The notes under the pieces were generated by a model. The model was not told where the DNA came from. It did not search any database and saw nothing but the letters and a program-made list of their open reading frames with translations. Of a DNA stretch of 64,000 bases, positions 9,367 to 17,176 are shown one piece after another (position 1 is the stretch's first letter; every line of letters begins with the position of its first letter). The position numbers were made by a program, and so were the translations under genes. Origin of the DNA: Paenibacillus tepidiphilus (GTDB taxonomy: Bacteria > Bacillota > Bacilli > Paenibacillales > Paenibacillaceae); NCBI RefSeq assembly GCF_008635795.1, contig NZ_VWRQ01000026.1, positions 29,181-93,180 of the forward strand. The letters run 5' to 3'.

Positions 9367-9380
9367 TAGGGAATGTCCTA
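9367..9380. promoter_or_regulatory. NreC-like box 1 upstream of narG
   Basis: TAGGGAATGTCCTA differs at one position from the staphylococcal NreC motif TAGGG-N4-CCCTA (motif from memory of the NreC literature). It lies 70 bp upstream of the narG start, centred about 43 bp before a start point predicted from CATAAT at 9337-9342. This is a typical activator position. Confidence 0.6.
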
Positions 9381-9387
9381 TTGAGGA

Positions 9388-9401
9388 ACGGGAAATCCCT
9401 T
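9388..9401. promoter_or_regulatory. NreC-like box 2 upstream of narG
   Basis: ACGGGAAATCCCTT keeps the GGG-N4-CCCT core of the NreC motif. Its centre is 21 bp, two helical turns, from box 1. Two dimers could therefore bind the same face of the DNA upstream of narG. Confidence 0.5.
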
Positions 9402-9497
9402 GATCTGCAGCCGCAGCCGAATCCACAGCAAATAAACCTTTCCCCGGGGAGAAAGGTTTAGCTTTAATTCTATGGTTCGCCCGAAATCCTGCTGCCT

Positions 9498-9511
9498 TAG
9501 GGAATTCCCTC
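9498..9511. promoter_or_regulatory. NreC-like box 3 on the hemerythrin side
   Basis: TAGGGAATTCCCTC matches TAGGG-N4-CCCTA except for the last base. It lies 86 bp upstream of the hemerythrin start and roughly 70 bp before a start point predicted from TATACT at 9562-9567. It could serve the hemerythrin gene or act as a distal narG site. Confidence 0.5.
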
Positions 9512-9596
9512 TTTCGCAGCGGGGAACTCCTTAGCGGGACATCCTCCGCCCGCTTCCATGCTATACTAGGAACCAAAAAAAGAGAGGATGAATCCG

Positions 9597-10016
9597 ATGC
9601 CAGGACCTTCATTATGGCAGCACTCCGCCCACCACGCTATCCATGAGGGCGGACTGTCAGGAGCGGTAACCCTAACCGGAGAAATGGAAGAGCTGCTGCT
9701 CGCCAAGGAATTTACCGTGGCCCGCCAGGCGGCCGAGCATTTAATCGAATATTGGGAGACCAGGATCATCAGTCATGCCGATGCCGAAGAAGAAGGCTTC
9801 TACCAGGACATGGTCCAGAAGAATCCCAGGTTGGCGGATGACGTCCTGCGCCTGGCCCGCGACCACGAATTGATGCGGATCATTATACGTGACATCAAGG
9901 TCTTATTGGCCGAGCAGGGTCTCACTCCGGAGGTGCTTCTTCAGTTTCATGCACTGCTGGTATTGAACGGTGTTCATAGCCGGGAAGAGGAGCGTCTGTT
10001 GTTCGGACAGGATTGA
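9597..10016 (+). CDS. Hemerythrin-like HHE domain protein
   Basis: 139 residues, one four-helix HHE domain with metal-ligand style residues spread over the helices: HHAIHEGG at the N-terminus, SHADAEEEGFY, LARDHELMR and HSREEERLLF. Such proteins bind a non-heme diiron centre and are linked to oxygen or NO handling. ATG 9597 is chosen because AGAGAGG lies 9 bases upstream; the ATG at 9588 abuts that site. The gene is divergent from narG and convergent with nsrR, whose 3' end overlaps it by 95 bp. The neighbourhood suggests a role in nitrosative stress or oxygen sensing; the exact function is unknown. Confidence 0.8.
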   Translation: MPGPSLWQHSAHHAIHEGGLSGAVTLTGEMEELLLAKEFTVARQAAEHLIEYWETRIISHADAEEEGFYQDMVQKNPRLADDVLRLARDHELMRIIIRDIKVLLAEQGLTPEVLLQFHALLVLNGVHSREEERLLFGQD

Positions 10017-10458
10017 GCGGGTCATTCATCTGCAGCAGCGCCCTCAGATCTTCCGTATTAACCAATAAATCCTGCAGCGTGTATTCGTCCAGCACCTGCA
10101 GGTAGGCCTCAAGCGCCCTTCCGAGTGCTCCCTTCAATCTGCACACCGGGCTGATCGGACAGCTGCCGCCGGAAGGCTGGAAGCATTCCACCAGATAGAA
10201 GTCGTCCTCCATCCGGCGGACTACCGCTCCGATATTGATCTGTTCCGGCGCAAGCGCCAGCCGTATCCCTCCACTGCGCCCCCTTACGGTCTCAATGTAT
10301 CCCGCTTTCCCCAGTTCATGCGCTACCTTCATCAGATGGTTCTTGGAGATCCGGTATCCGCCGGAAATCTCTTGAATGGTAGACAACTTACCCCGCTGAT
10401 TACTGCCCAGATATATCAAGATACGCAAGGAAAAATCGGTGTACATAGTCAGTCTCAT
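9922..10458 (-). CDS. nsrR: NsrR, Rrf2-family NO-sensing repressor
   Basis: 178 residues. The N-terminal winged helix shows the start MRLTMYTDFSLRILIYL and ISKNHLMKVAHELGKAGYIETVRGRSGG. Cys92, Cys100 and Cys106 have the spacing Cx7Cx5C, matching the [4Fe-4S] ligands of Bacillus subtilis NsrR, and Asp8, the fourth ligand in characterised NsrR, is present. NO breaks the cluster and relieves repression. The adjacent divergent hmp gene with an NsrR-like operator supports the call. The C-terminus is about 30 residues longer than usual; that extension (PVRTTDAPLPGYEHRS...) is encoded antisense to the end of the hemerythrin gene. Confidence 0.9.
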   Translation of the reverse strand: MRLTMYTDFSLRILIYLGSNQRGKLSTIQEISGGYRISKNHLMKVAHELGKAGYIETVRGRSGGIRLALAPEQINIGAVVRRMEDDFYLVECFQPSGGSCPISPVCRLKGALGRALEAYLQVLDEYTLQDLLVNTEDLRALLQMNDPLNPVRTTDAPLPGYEHRSIPAVHETEEAPPE

Positions 10459-10482
10459 ATTCCACTCCTACGGATGCATTGA

Positions 10483-10498
10483 TGTGATATTTGTAACA
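10483..10498. promoter_or_regulatory. Crp/Fnr-like box in the nsrR-hmp intergenic region
   Basis: TGTGATATTTGTAACA matches the Bacillus Fnr/Crp consensus TGTGA-N6-TCACA at all but one core base. It lies 25 bp upstream of nsrR and about 68 bp before the likely hmp start point. It suggests anaerobic modulation of one or both genes; no fnr gene is in the window. Confidence 0.45.
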
Positions 10499-10523
10499 AA
10501 TAATAACATATAAATTGTCCATT

Positions 10524-10552
10524 TTGTTAAAGTGGTATTTTAAATATATCTT
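10524..10552 (+). promoter_or_regulatory. hmp promoter with NsrR-like operator
   Basis: TTGTTA (10524-10529), a 17-bp spacer and TATCTT (10547-10552) form a plausible sigma-A promoter for hmp. The AT-rich dyad GTATTTTAAATATATC (10535-10550) resembles the NsrR operators of Bacillus and fills the spacer and -10, so bound NsrR would block RNA polymerase. A second, weaker AT-rich match (GTATATATTAAATTCG) lies at 10567. Confidence 0.55.
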
Positions 10553-10601
10553 TTTGCTTAAAAAGCGTATATATTAAATTCGTATTATTCGAGAGGAGTG
10601 G

Positions 10602-11786
10602 ATGATCATTTTAACTCAGCAAACCAGAGATATCGTTAAATCAACAGCACCGGTCTTGGCAGAACACGGCACTACGATTACCACTGTTTTTTACCGCAAC
10701 TTGTTCGAAGCACACCCGGAGCTGCTTAATGTGTTTAACCATGCCAACCAGGTTCAAGGGCGCCAGCAAGCAGCGTTGGCCAATGCAGTGTATGCTGCGG
10801 CAGTGCATATCGACAATCTTGAGAATATTTTGCCGGCAGTTGTGCAGATTGCCCATAAGCATGTCAGTCTGGGAATTAAACCCGAGCATTATCCGATTGT
10901 CGGTGAATTTCTGCTAAAGGCCATTAAGGAAGTGCTTGGCGACGCAGCTACGCCGGAGATACTTACCGCCTGGGAAGAAGCTTACGGTGTGATTGCCGAT
11001 GCTTTCATCGGGGTGGAAGACAATATGTATCAAGCGGCCAGAGAGCAGGAGCATGGCTGGAATTTCTTCAAACCGTTTACGATTGCCCGTAAAATTCAGG
11101 AGAGTGAAAATATCACCTCCTTCTACCTGAAGCCGGCGGACGGCTCCAAAGTACCGGACTACAAGCCTGGCCAGTACATTTCTGTACGGGTATCCATTCC
11201 GGGCGAGCAGTATTTAATGATCCGCCAGTACAGCCTCTCGCAGGCACCTTCAGCGGATGAATTCCGGATCTCCGTGAAGCGCGAAGCCCAGCATGATCCG
11301 AATGGCGTCGTATCCTTGTATCTGCATGAGCAGGTTAACGAAGGAGACACGGTTGAAGTGAGTGCGCCTGCCGGCGAATTTGTGCTGGACACCGCCAAAG
11401 CGACACCGGTAGCCTTTATCTCCGGCGGCGTCGGCATTACGCCGATGATGAGCATGTTCGAAACCGTCGCTGCCGTTACTCCCGAGCGTCCTACCGTGTT
11501 CCTGCACTCTGCCCGGAACGAAGCGCTTGGCGCTTTCCGTGCCGATGTGGAGAAGCATGCCGCCGCGATGAGCAATGTGCAGACCAAGTTCTTCTATTCC
11601 GGCGGTCCGGACGGCGTGATCACAGGCGAAACGCTGGGTAAATACGTGGATATTGCCGGGGACGCCTATGTATGCGGACCGGTACCTTTTATGGAGGCCA
11701 TGATCCGCGAGCTGCATGCGCTCGGCATGAAAGAGGAACAGATTCACTACGAATTCTTCGGGCCCGCCCTGCAGCTGAATCACTAG
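10602..11786 (+). CDS. hmp: Flavohemoprotein, nitric oxide dioxygenase
   Basis: 394 residues, the standard Hmp length. A globin domain (1-140) holds the proximal heme histidine in AHKHVSLGI and the distal-pocket FYRNLF. A ferredoxin-reductase domain follows with the FAD motif RQYSLSQAP and the NAD-binding GGVGITPMMSMF and CGPVPFMEAM. It oxidises NO to nitrate with NAD(P)H and O2 in the cytoplasm. GAGAGGAG lies just before ATG 10602. Divergent from nsrR with an NsrR-like operator between them. Location next to nitrate reductase fits protection from NO generated during nitrate respiration. Confidence 0.97.
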   Translation: MIILTQQTRDIVKSTAPVLAEHGTTITTVFYRNLFEAHPELLNVFNHANQVQGRQQAALANAVYAAAVHIDNLENILPAVVQIAHKHVSLGIKPEHYPIVGEFLLKAIKEVLGDAATPEILTAWEEAYGVIADAFIGVEDNMYQAAREQEHGWNFFKPFTIARKIQESENITSFYLKPADGSKVPDYKPGQYISVRVSIPGEQYLMIRQYSLSQAPSADEFRISVKREAQHDPNGVVSLYLHEQVNEGDTVEVSAPAGEFVLDTAKATPVAFISGGVGITPMMSMFETVAAVTPERPTVFLHSARNEALGAFRADVEKHAAAMSNVQTKFFYSGGPDGVITGETLGKYVDIAGDAYVCGPVPFMEAMIRELHALGMKEEQIHYEFFGPALQLNH

Positions 11787-11789
11787 AAA

Positions 11790-11805
11790 TGTGACTGCGG
11801 TCACC
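11790..11805. promoter_or_regulatory. Crp/Fnr-type box upstream of the flavin reductase-like gene
   Basis: TGTGACTGCGGTCACC fits TGTGA-N6-TCACA with one mismatch at the final base. A TATGCT -10 candidate lies at 11828-11833, which would place the box centre near -42, the classical activating position for Crp/Fnr proteins. It begins right after the hmp stop codon. Confidence 0.5.
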
Positions 11806-11886
11806 CAGCCTCTTTCCCGGCTTGCGTTATGCTTTTGAAATGGAGCTGCCACAATGTGGCAAGTTAGATTTCAGGAGGATTGCGTA

Positions 11887-12423
11887 ATGGAGAAGGTAGC
11901 TGTGAATTATGAGAAAATGTATTATGGATTTCCGGTCATTCTGGTGAGCTTCTATGATGAGACCGGTCTGCCGAACGTAACACCCATCACTTCCTCGTAC
12001 ACACTCAAGGACATGATTATGCTCGGCTTCAGCAGCAAGGGCTATGCTGTCAATCAGCTCAAGAAGGTCAAGGACTTCGTAGTCAACATCCCTGACCGTT
12101 CCCTGCTGGATGCCATTGAGTACTGCGGCAGCCATTCGGGTTACGAAGTGAGTAAATTTGAGAATGTTGACCTAACGCATGCCAAAGGCCACATGGTAAA
12201 CGCTCCGGTTATCCAGGAATGTTCCATAGCTATCGAATGCACGTTGACGGATGTAGTGGAACATGAGCAATTCAAAGGAATTACCAATGTGCTGGCGCAA
12301 ATCAAGGGCCGGTATGTAGCTACAGAAGCGCTGCACGAAGACGGCAGCCTCGCCGCCGCAGAGCTGGATCAAGTGGTCTGCTTCGGAGACGGCCGCAGCA
12401 AGAGCTTCCGGTATTTACAATAG
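11887..12423 (+). CDS. Flavin reductase-like FMN-binding protein
   Basis: 178 residues of the flavin reductase-like split-barrel family (VNYEKMYYGFPVILVSFYDETGLPNVTPITSS, VNIPDRSLLDAIEYCGSHSGYEVSKF). Members bind FMN and reduce flavins or diverse substrates with NAD(P)H; the substrate here is unknown. ATG 11887 has AGGAGG 8 bases upstream and is preferred to the in-frame ATG at 11854. The gene follows hmp by 100 bp behind a Crp/Fnr-like box, so an anaerobic or nitrosative-stress role is a reasonable inference. Confidence 0.8.
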   Translation: MEKVAVNYEKMYYGFPVILVSFYDETGLPNVTPITSSYTLKDMIMLGFSSKGYAVNQLKKVKDFVVNIPDRSLLDAIEYCGSHSGYEVSKFENVDLTHAKGHMVNAPVIQECSIAIECTLTDVVEHEQFKGITNVLAQIKGRYVATEALHEDGSLAAAELDQVVCFGDGRSKSFRYLQ

Positions 12424-12456
12424 GAGCGGATGGATACTTAGAGGGTACAAATAAAG

Positions 12457-12504
12457 AGCAGCGCAGCGATTCCCGGACGGTCCGGGAACTGCTCGCTGCT
12501 TTTT
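12457..12504 (+). terminator. Rho-independent terminator after the flavin reductase-like gene
   Basis: An outer stem AGCAGCG/CGCTGCT and an inner stem TTCCCGGA/TCCGGGAA form a long hairpin followed by TTTTT. It lies 34 bp after the stop codon. Confidence 0.85.
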
Positions 12505-12592
12505 GTCAAAAGAAAATAGCGGCCGGATATCCAAGCTTTCGCGATAGTCAGGGCCAAGCTCAGGCCTAACCTCAGGCCAAACTCAACGTTCA

Positions 12593-12675
12593 CTGCAATT
12601 AGTTCGATTTCCGCACACTATTTCGGCCTGCATTACGGATTTCAGCAATCTAATTCGATAATCGCCACTTAAATT
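12593..12675. repeat. Dispersed intergenic repeat, copy 1
   Basis: This stretch aligns over its whole length, about 80% by eye, with 63812-63897. Shared blocks include CGATTT-CGCACACTA, ATTACGGAT, CATCTAATT (CAATCTAATT here) and TCGCCACTTAA. It has no coding potential. The gene-free stretch 12505-12809 also holds the related sub-repeats listed next. Confidence 0.75.
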
Positions 12676-12710
12676 GGTCGAAATTGGTGAACTCACTACT
12701 TTCCACCCAT

Positions 12711-12784
12711 ATTAAGTGGCGGATATCCAACTAAGTCTGTGATTATCTCGATATGAGTCAAATTAAGTGGCGATTTTCCAACTA
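12711..12784. repeat. Paired 23-bp sub-repeats linked to the dispersed repeat
   Basis: ATTAAGTGGCG-N7-AACTA occurs at 12711-12733 and 12762-12784 with 20 of 23 bases identical. The same AAGTGGCGA core occurs in inverted orientation at 12660-12672 and in the second dispersed copy near 63880-63893. The arrangement could fold into a cruciform or hairpin. Confidence 0.65.
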
Positions 12785-12809
12785 CAGTCTGCCAACAAGG
12801 GTTGCGGGC

Positions 12810-13745
12810 TCAGCTAAATCCGGTCACATAAGGCCGGCCGCTTAACACTGACGATTCCATGTCCTCCAAATACCGTAATTGTGCCGGTGATAAGCTGCTT
12901 TTGTCGGCATATAGGCAATGATAGATGAAGGAGTACAGGTGCCTGTATTCAATAAAATAGCCGATCTCTTCCAGGGAAGGAACAGTAGAATGACTCTGCT
13001 TGTACCCTTGCATGAATGCTTTACAGAATTCGGCGGTAAAATGTTCTCTATCCCCGGCTGCTGCGGTTTGACCCGAATGGTATATCGCAATAGCGATATC
13101 GTAGGCGAACCAGTGATGCTCACTGTCCCCGAAATCAATCACATATAACGAGTCTTCGCCTGCAAGCAGGTTGCCGTGATGCATGTCGCCATGGATCAGT
13201 CCGTAGCTGTCGCCCGCCACCGGAAGCGCCGCGAATTCCCGGCGATACTGCTCCCATTTCTCAATAATCCGGCTGTTTATATCAGCTGATTGGACGGCGT
13301 GATAGACACTGTTCCCGTACCATTGCGGCAGTCCTTGATGTCCGCCATATCTGGCCGCAGCCGCATGAATTTGCCCCATCGTTTCGCCCCATTGCCTAAA
13401 CGTCGCCGGGTTCCACAGCTTGGGGTCGGCTGGACTTACGGCTTGTCCGATAAGCTTCTCATACATTACACAGTAATGTTCATTGCCGATATGCCGGATA
13501 AAAGCATTCCCGTCCACGCGCAGCGGACGCGCCACCTTCACCCCTGCGGAATGCAAATAATGCAGCCATTCCATCTCCGCCAGCAATCCCGCTTCATCTA
13601 CTTCGGACCTGTCTAAAATCTTGAGGATTGCGCTATACTCACCGTCAACTTCAAATACATTGCCGCTGTAGCCTCCGATCAGCTTACAATCCTCCGGCTT
13701 AATGCCCATAGAAAACAGGGTTTCTTCTACGATCTCTGCTCGCAT
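12810..13745 (-). CDS. APH-family phosphotransferase (kinase), substrate unknown
   Basis: 311 residues with the protein-kinase-like fold of the APH/choline kinase family. GGYSGNVFEVDGEYSAILKI forms the nucleotide loop and lysine. The catalytic motif HGDMHHGNLL lies near residue 190 and the metal-binding VIDFGD near 207. The substrate could be an aminoglycoside, homoserine or a small metabolite; nothing in the sequence decides. Single gene, minus strand, no obvious link to its neighbours. Confidence 0.75.
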   Translation of the reverse strand: MRAEIVEETLFSMGIKPEDCKLIGGYSGNVFEVDGEYSAILKILDRSEVDEAGLLAEMEWLHYLHSAGVKVARPLRVDGNAFIRHIGNEHYCVMYEKLIGQAVSPADPKLWNPATFRQWGETMGQIHAAAARYGGHQGLPQWYGNSVYHAVQSADINSRIIEKWEQYRREFAALPVAGDSYGLIHGDMHHGNLLAGEDSLYVIDFGDSEHHWFAYDIAIAIYHSGQTAAAGDREHFTAEFCKAFMQGYKQSHSTVPSLEEIGYFIEYRHLYSFIYHCLYADKSSLSPAQLRYLEDMESSVLSGRPYVTGFS

Positions 13746-13836
13746 TCTCCGCCCTCCCTATTTTGTTGATCCCATACATTATCTTACTTTATCTTTAACA
13801 GATTTGTCCTCTCTGCACCTTGGCTTGCCGCATCAC

Positions 13837-13874
13837 AAAAACCGGGCTATTGTCTTCGTGAGACAATAACCCGG
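13837..13874 (-). terminator. Terminator of the UvrA-like gene
   Basis: CCGGGTTATTGTCT and AGACAATAGCCCGG form a perfect 14-bp stem on the minus strand around a 5-base loop, followed by TTTTT. It lies 63 bp after the uvrA-like stop. Confidence 0.9.
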
Positions 13875-13937
13875 CATGCGACGGCGAATTCCGAAATAAA
13901 GGCAGAAGCCGAAGATATGAACCGCCTGAAAGCGGAG

Positions 13938-16184
13938 CTAATTCAGAATATACTTCGCCGTAACCGACTGTGCACAAGCCGCAAGCCCGGCGGGCGGCCC
14001 TTCGTACAGCAGCTCTCCGCCGCCGCTGCCGCCGTCCGGACCCAGGTCAATGATCCAGTCGCCGCTGCGAATGACATCCAGATTATGCTCGATGACAATG
14101 ACGGTGTTGCCTTTATCGACGAAGGTGTTGATAATCTTCACAATGTTGGATACGTCGGACATATGCAAGCCGGTTGTAGGTTCATCCAGAATATAGATGC
14201 TCCCCTTCGTGCCGAGCTCCTTGGCCAGCTTCAGCCGCTGGCATTCCCCGCCGGACAGCGTGCTGAGGGGTTGTCCCAGCGTCAGATATCCCAGTCCCAC
14301 CGTTTCCAGACCGTTCAGCTTGCCGCGGATATCCTTCGTTTCGAAAAATTCCAGCGCCTCGGAAACCGTCATCTCCATAATGTCGACGATATTCTTGCCC
14401 TTGTATTGATACTGAAGCACTTCCTGCTTATATCGGCTGCCGCCGCATTCACTGCATTCCACTTCCATCTTGTCCATAAAAGACATATTCAGCTCAAGTA
14501 CCCCTGTTCCGCCGCAGGCCGGACAGGCACCGGTGGAGTTAAAGCTGAACAATCCGGCCTCCACCTGGTTGGCTGCTGCAAAAGCTTTGCGGATCGCCGA
14601 CATGATATCCACAAAGGTGGCCGGATTGGAGCGGCTGTTCGCATGAACCGGACTTTGGTCGATACGGACGGCGTCCGGATAATCCCGGGTGAATACCTTG
14701 TTGACCAGTGTGCTTTTGCCGGAGCCGGCCACACCTGTGACTACGGTGAACAAGCCTTTGGGAACCCGTAAACCAATGTTCTTCAGATTATGCAGGCTGC
14801 TTCGGCGGCTCTCCAGGAATTCACCCGCCGGCCGGGGCTGCTGGTTCATCTGCACACTTCTGCTCAAATACTCGGCGGTCAGGGTCCCGGAGGTCAGCAA
14901 ACCGTCATAGCTGCCGCTGTACAATATCTGTCCGCCGCCGGAGCCGGCCTTCGGTCCGACATCGATGACATGATCGGCAATGCGGATGACATCCGGATCA
15001 TGCTCGACAACGAGGACGGTATTGCCCTTGTCCCGCAGCTTAACGAGCAATTCATTCAGCAGATGCACATCGCGCGGATGAAGACCGGTGCTTGGTTCAT
15101 CGAAGATATACATCAGCCCGGTCAGATTGCTGGACAAGTATTTGACCATCTTGACGCGCTGGGACTCTCCGCCGGATAGCGACGGCGTCTCCCGTGTCAG
15201 GCTCATATAGCTAAGCCCGATGTCGCACAGATTGCCGAGCCGCTCCAGAACCCCGTCGATCAGCGGCTTGGCCGCAGGCATATTCCAATCGCGCAGCACG
15301 GCGATCAGTTCGTCTATCTCCATGGCGGTCAATTCATGGATGTTATAGCCGTTGATTACTGAAGACAGGACTTTGGCGTTATAGCGGGTTCCGCCGCATG
15401 CCGGACACTCGCAGGCCGTCGTGAAATTCTTCAGAATTTTGGCGCTGGATTTGGTGGAATCCTTCTCCCGCTGCACATTGGTCCGCATGAAGCGGACAGC
15501 AAGCCCCTCGTACGTGGCATTGAAGTCGGTATTCATATGGGTGAGCGCCACCTTCTGAGGCTGCGCATACACCAGCTTCTTTAACTCGTTGGGAGTATAG
15601 TCTTTAATGGGCTTATCGTTGTCAAAAAAGCCGGAATCGCCGTAGGTCTTCCAGTAATAGGTACCCGGTGCATGGCCCGGCAACTGGATCGCGCCTTCAT
15701 TCAGCGACTTGCTCATATCCAGCGCTGCCTCGGTATTCAGGGTGATCGTCTGTCCAATGCCTTCGCATTCGGGACACATGCCGGCGGGATCATTGAAGGA
15801 GTAAGCATTGCCATAGCCCAGGTGGGGCTCGGCAAACCGGGAATACAGGAGCCGCAGCAGCGGATTAATATCCGTGGCCGTTCCCAGTGTAGACCGGGCA
15901 TTGCCGCCTAACCGCTTCTGGTCGACGACGACGGCCGTGGACAGGTTGTTGATTTCATCGGCCTCCGGCCGGCTGTAGCGGGGAAGAAACAAACGCACGA
16001 AGCTGCTGTATGTCTCATTCAACTGACGGCCTGCTTCCTGCGCGACCGTGTCAAAGACAATGGATGATTTGCCGGAGCCGGAGACTCCGGTGAAGATCGT
16101 GATTTGTCCTTTCGGGATCTGCAGGCTGACATTCTTCAGATTGTTCTCTCGGGCATTGACGATTTCAATATACTCTTGCTTCAT
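13938..16184 (-). CDS. UvrA-like ABC ATPase, short form
   Basis: 748 residues against about 940 for UvrA. Two ABC modules are present: Walker A GVSGSGKSS (about residue 33) and GVAGSGKST, with signature motifs LSGGESQRVKMVKYL and LSGGECQRLKLAKEL. Zinc-type cysteine pairs occur in MCPECEGIG, CPACGGTR and ACPACGGTG...CSECGG. The shorter length fits the UvrA2-like group that lacks the UvrB-binding region. Some members are linked to tolerance of DNA-binding drugs, but that is only a possibility here. Monocistronic with a strong terminator. Confidence 0.85.
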   Translation of the reverse strand: MKQEYIEIVNARENNLKNVSLQIPKGQITIFTGVSGSGKSSIVFDTVAQEAGRQLNETYSSFVRLFLPRYSRPEADEINNLSTAVVVDQKRLGGNARSTLGTATDINPLLRLLYSRFAEPHLGYGNAYSFNDPAGMCPECEGIGQTITLNTEAALDMSKSLNEGAIQLPGHAPGTYYWKTYGDSGFFDNDKPIKDYTPNELKKLVYAQPQKVALTHMNTDFNATYEGLAVRFMRTNVQREKDSTKSSAKILKNFTTACECPACGGTRYNAKVLSSVINGYNIHELTAMEIDELIAVLRDWNMPAAKPLIDGVLERLGNLCDIGLSYMSLTRETPSLSGGESQRVKMVKYLSSNLTGLMYIFDEPSTGLHPRDVHLLNELLVKLRDKGNTVLVVEHDPDVIRIADHVIDVGPKAGSGGGQILYSGSYDGLLTSGTLTAEYLSRSVQMNQQPRPAGEFLESRRSSLHNLKNIGLRVPKGLFTVVTGVAGSGKSTLVNKVFTRDYPDAVRIDQSPVHANSRSNPATFVDIMSAIRKAFAAANQVEAGLFSFNSTGACPACGGTGVLELNMSFMDKMEVECSECGGSRYKQEVLQYQYKGKNIVDIMEMTVSEALEFFETKDIRGKLNGLETVGLGYLTLGQPLSTLSGGECQRLKLAKELGTKGSIYILDEPTTGLHMSDVSNIVKIINTFVDKGNTVIVIEHNLDVIRSGDWIIDLGPDGGSGGGELLYEGPPAGLAACAQSVTAKYILN

Positions 16185-16355
16185 CCATATCCCCCTTCAA
16201 AGTTCGATCATTCCGCCGACCTCCCCGTTATCCGGGTCACACACCGCTTCAGAATTATCGGCAGATGACCAGTGTACCAGCAGGGAGACTGCGACACAAT
16301 AGGCAATTCAACACCTGTGTAACGCACTGCCAGCGAAGAGTGCTCCGCTGCCGTA

Positions 16356-16865
16356 TCAGTCGTATTGCCATACCATTTGTCCTGCCCGCTCTTTGGCTAT
16401 GTGGATGATCTGGCCGGTATGATAGTGCATTTCCCTGAACATAGCCAATACCATATTAAGTGCGGTGGTTTCATTATTAACCTGGCTATAGGTCAAGGGA
16501 GGCAAATCCAGATACGGCTGCGACATCCATAATTCCGGGTTCGATCCAAGCTGCTCGACATATTGAATCATGATGTCAAAAGCTTCGCCAGTGAGCCGGA
16601 TTGCCTCTTCTTTCGTCATGGGCAATCCATGTTCGAATTCCTTGTCCCGGTCTCTGCTGTCGGGAATCCCATACAGGATGGTTTCAATCCGCGAATGTAC
16701 CCCTCCCCTGATATGCGCGACCAAATTCACAATGCTGTTGCAATCCTTGCTGGCAGCCCAGTGAATATCATGCTCAGTTAATTGATCGAGCGCCTGCAAT
16801 GTCCATTTACGTTCGCCTCTGAATTTCACCAGTAAACTCTTCTGTAATTCCATAGCGATATCCAC
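16356..16865 (-). CDS. DinB-fold protein (DUF1572-like)
   Basis: 169 residues, a four-helix bundle with conserved metal-ligand-like histidines in NLVAHIRGG and MHYHTGQIIHIAKE. The DinB/YfiT superfamily includes thiol transferases and many proteins of unknown function. No partner gene is evident. The 171 bp between it and the UvrA-like gene shows nothing recognisable. Confidence 0.7.
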   Translation of the reverse strand: MDIAMELQKSLLVKFRGERKWTLQALDQLTEHDIHWAASKDCNSIVNLVAHIRGGVHSRIETILYGIPDSRDRDKEFEHGLPMTKEEAIRLTGEAFDIMIQYVEQLGSNPELWMSQPYLDLPPLTYSQVNNETTALNMVLAMFREMHYHTGQIIHIAKERAGQMVWQYD

Positions 16866-16994
16866 ACGACCACTCCCTGAGAAACCATATTATTCCTCAA
16901 CAATAGCAAACATTAGTTCGCATTTCAACAGCATACATGCCTTAGTCAAACGCCATTTTTCTATCTTTAACCCTATTATTTTCCATATTATATA

Positions 16995-17042
16995 TTGACT
17001 CTCAGTTGGCAGAGTGGTATTTTGAATACGGAAACCGGTTTC
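16995..17042 (+). promoter_or_regulatory. CGTase promoter with palindromic operator
   Basis: TTGACT (16995-17000), a 17-bp spacer and TATTTT (17018-17023) make a good sigma-A promoter. The perfect palindrome GAAACCGGTTTC (17031-17042) sits over the expected transcription start. It resembles LacI/GalR-family operators with a central CG, so a sugar-responsive repressor is likely. A weaker cre-like sequence, TGCAAACGATTCGC, follows at about 17057. The mRNA leader to the ATG at 17177 is about 140 bases. Confidence 0.65.
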
Positions 17043-17176
17043 TCATTGGATTTTGTGCAAACGATTCGCCTAAACTCTGAACGTCCTTGAAGGGTCTGCG
17101 GATGCGCAGCCGCAGCCGGAGCGGACGTGACGGCAACAGAGCAACATTTGCAGCAACATTTGAGAGGAGACGCCCA

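Noticed and set aside
9298..9612. Extended N-terminus of narG up to 9612
   Set aside because: NarG proteins begin with MKKKFGLNFFKP-like sequence, which starts at 9297 with a ribosome site; the extra frame covers the promoter region.
12593..12784. CRISPR array
   Set aside because: The repeats are unequal, partly inverted and lack regular spacers; no cas gene is in the window.
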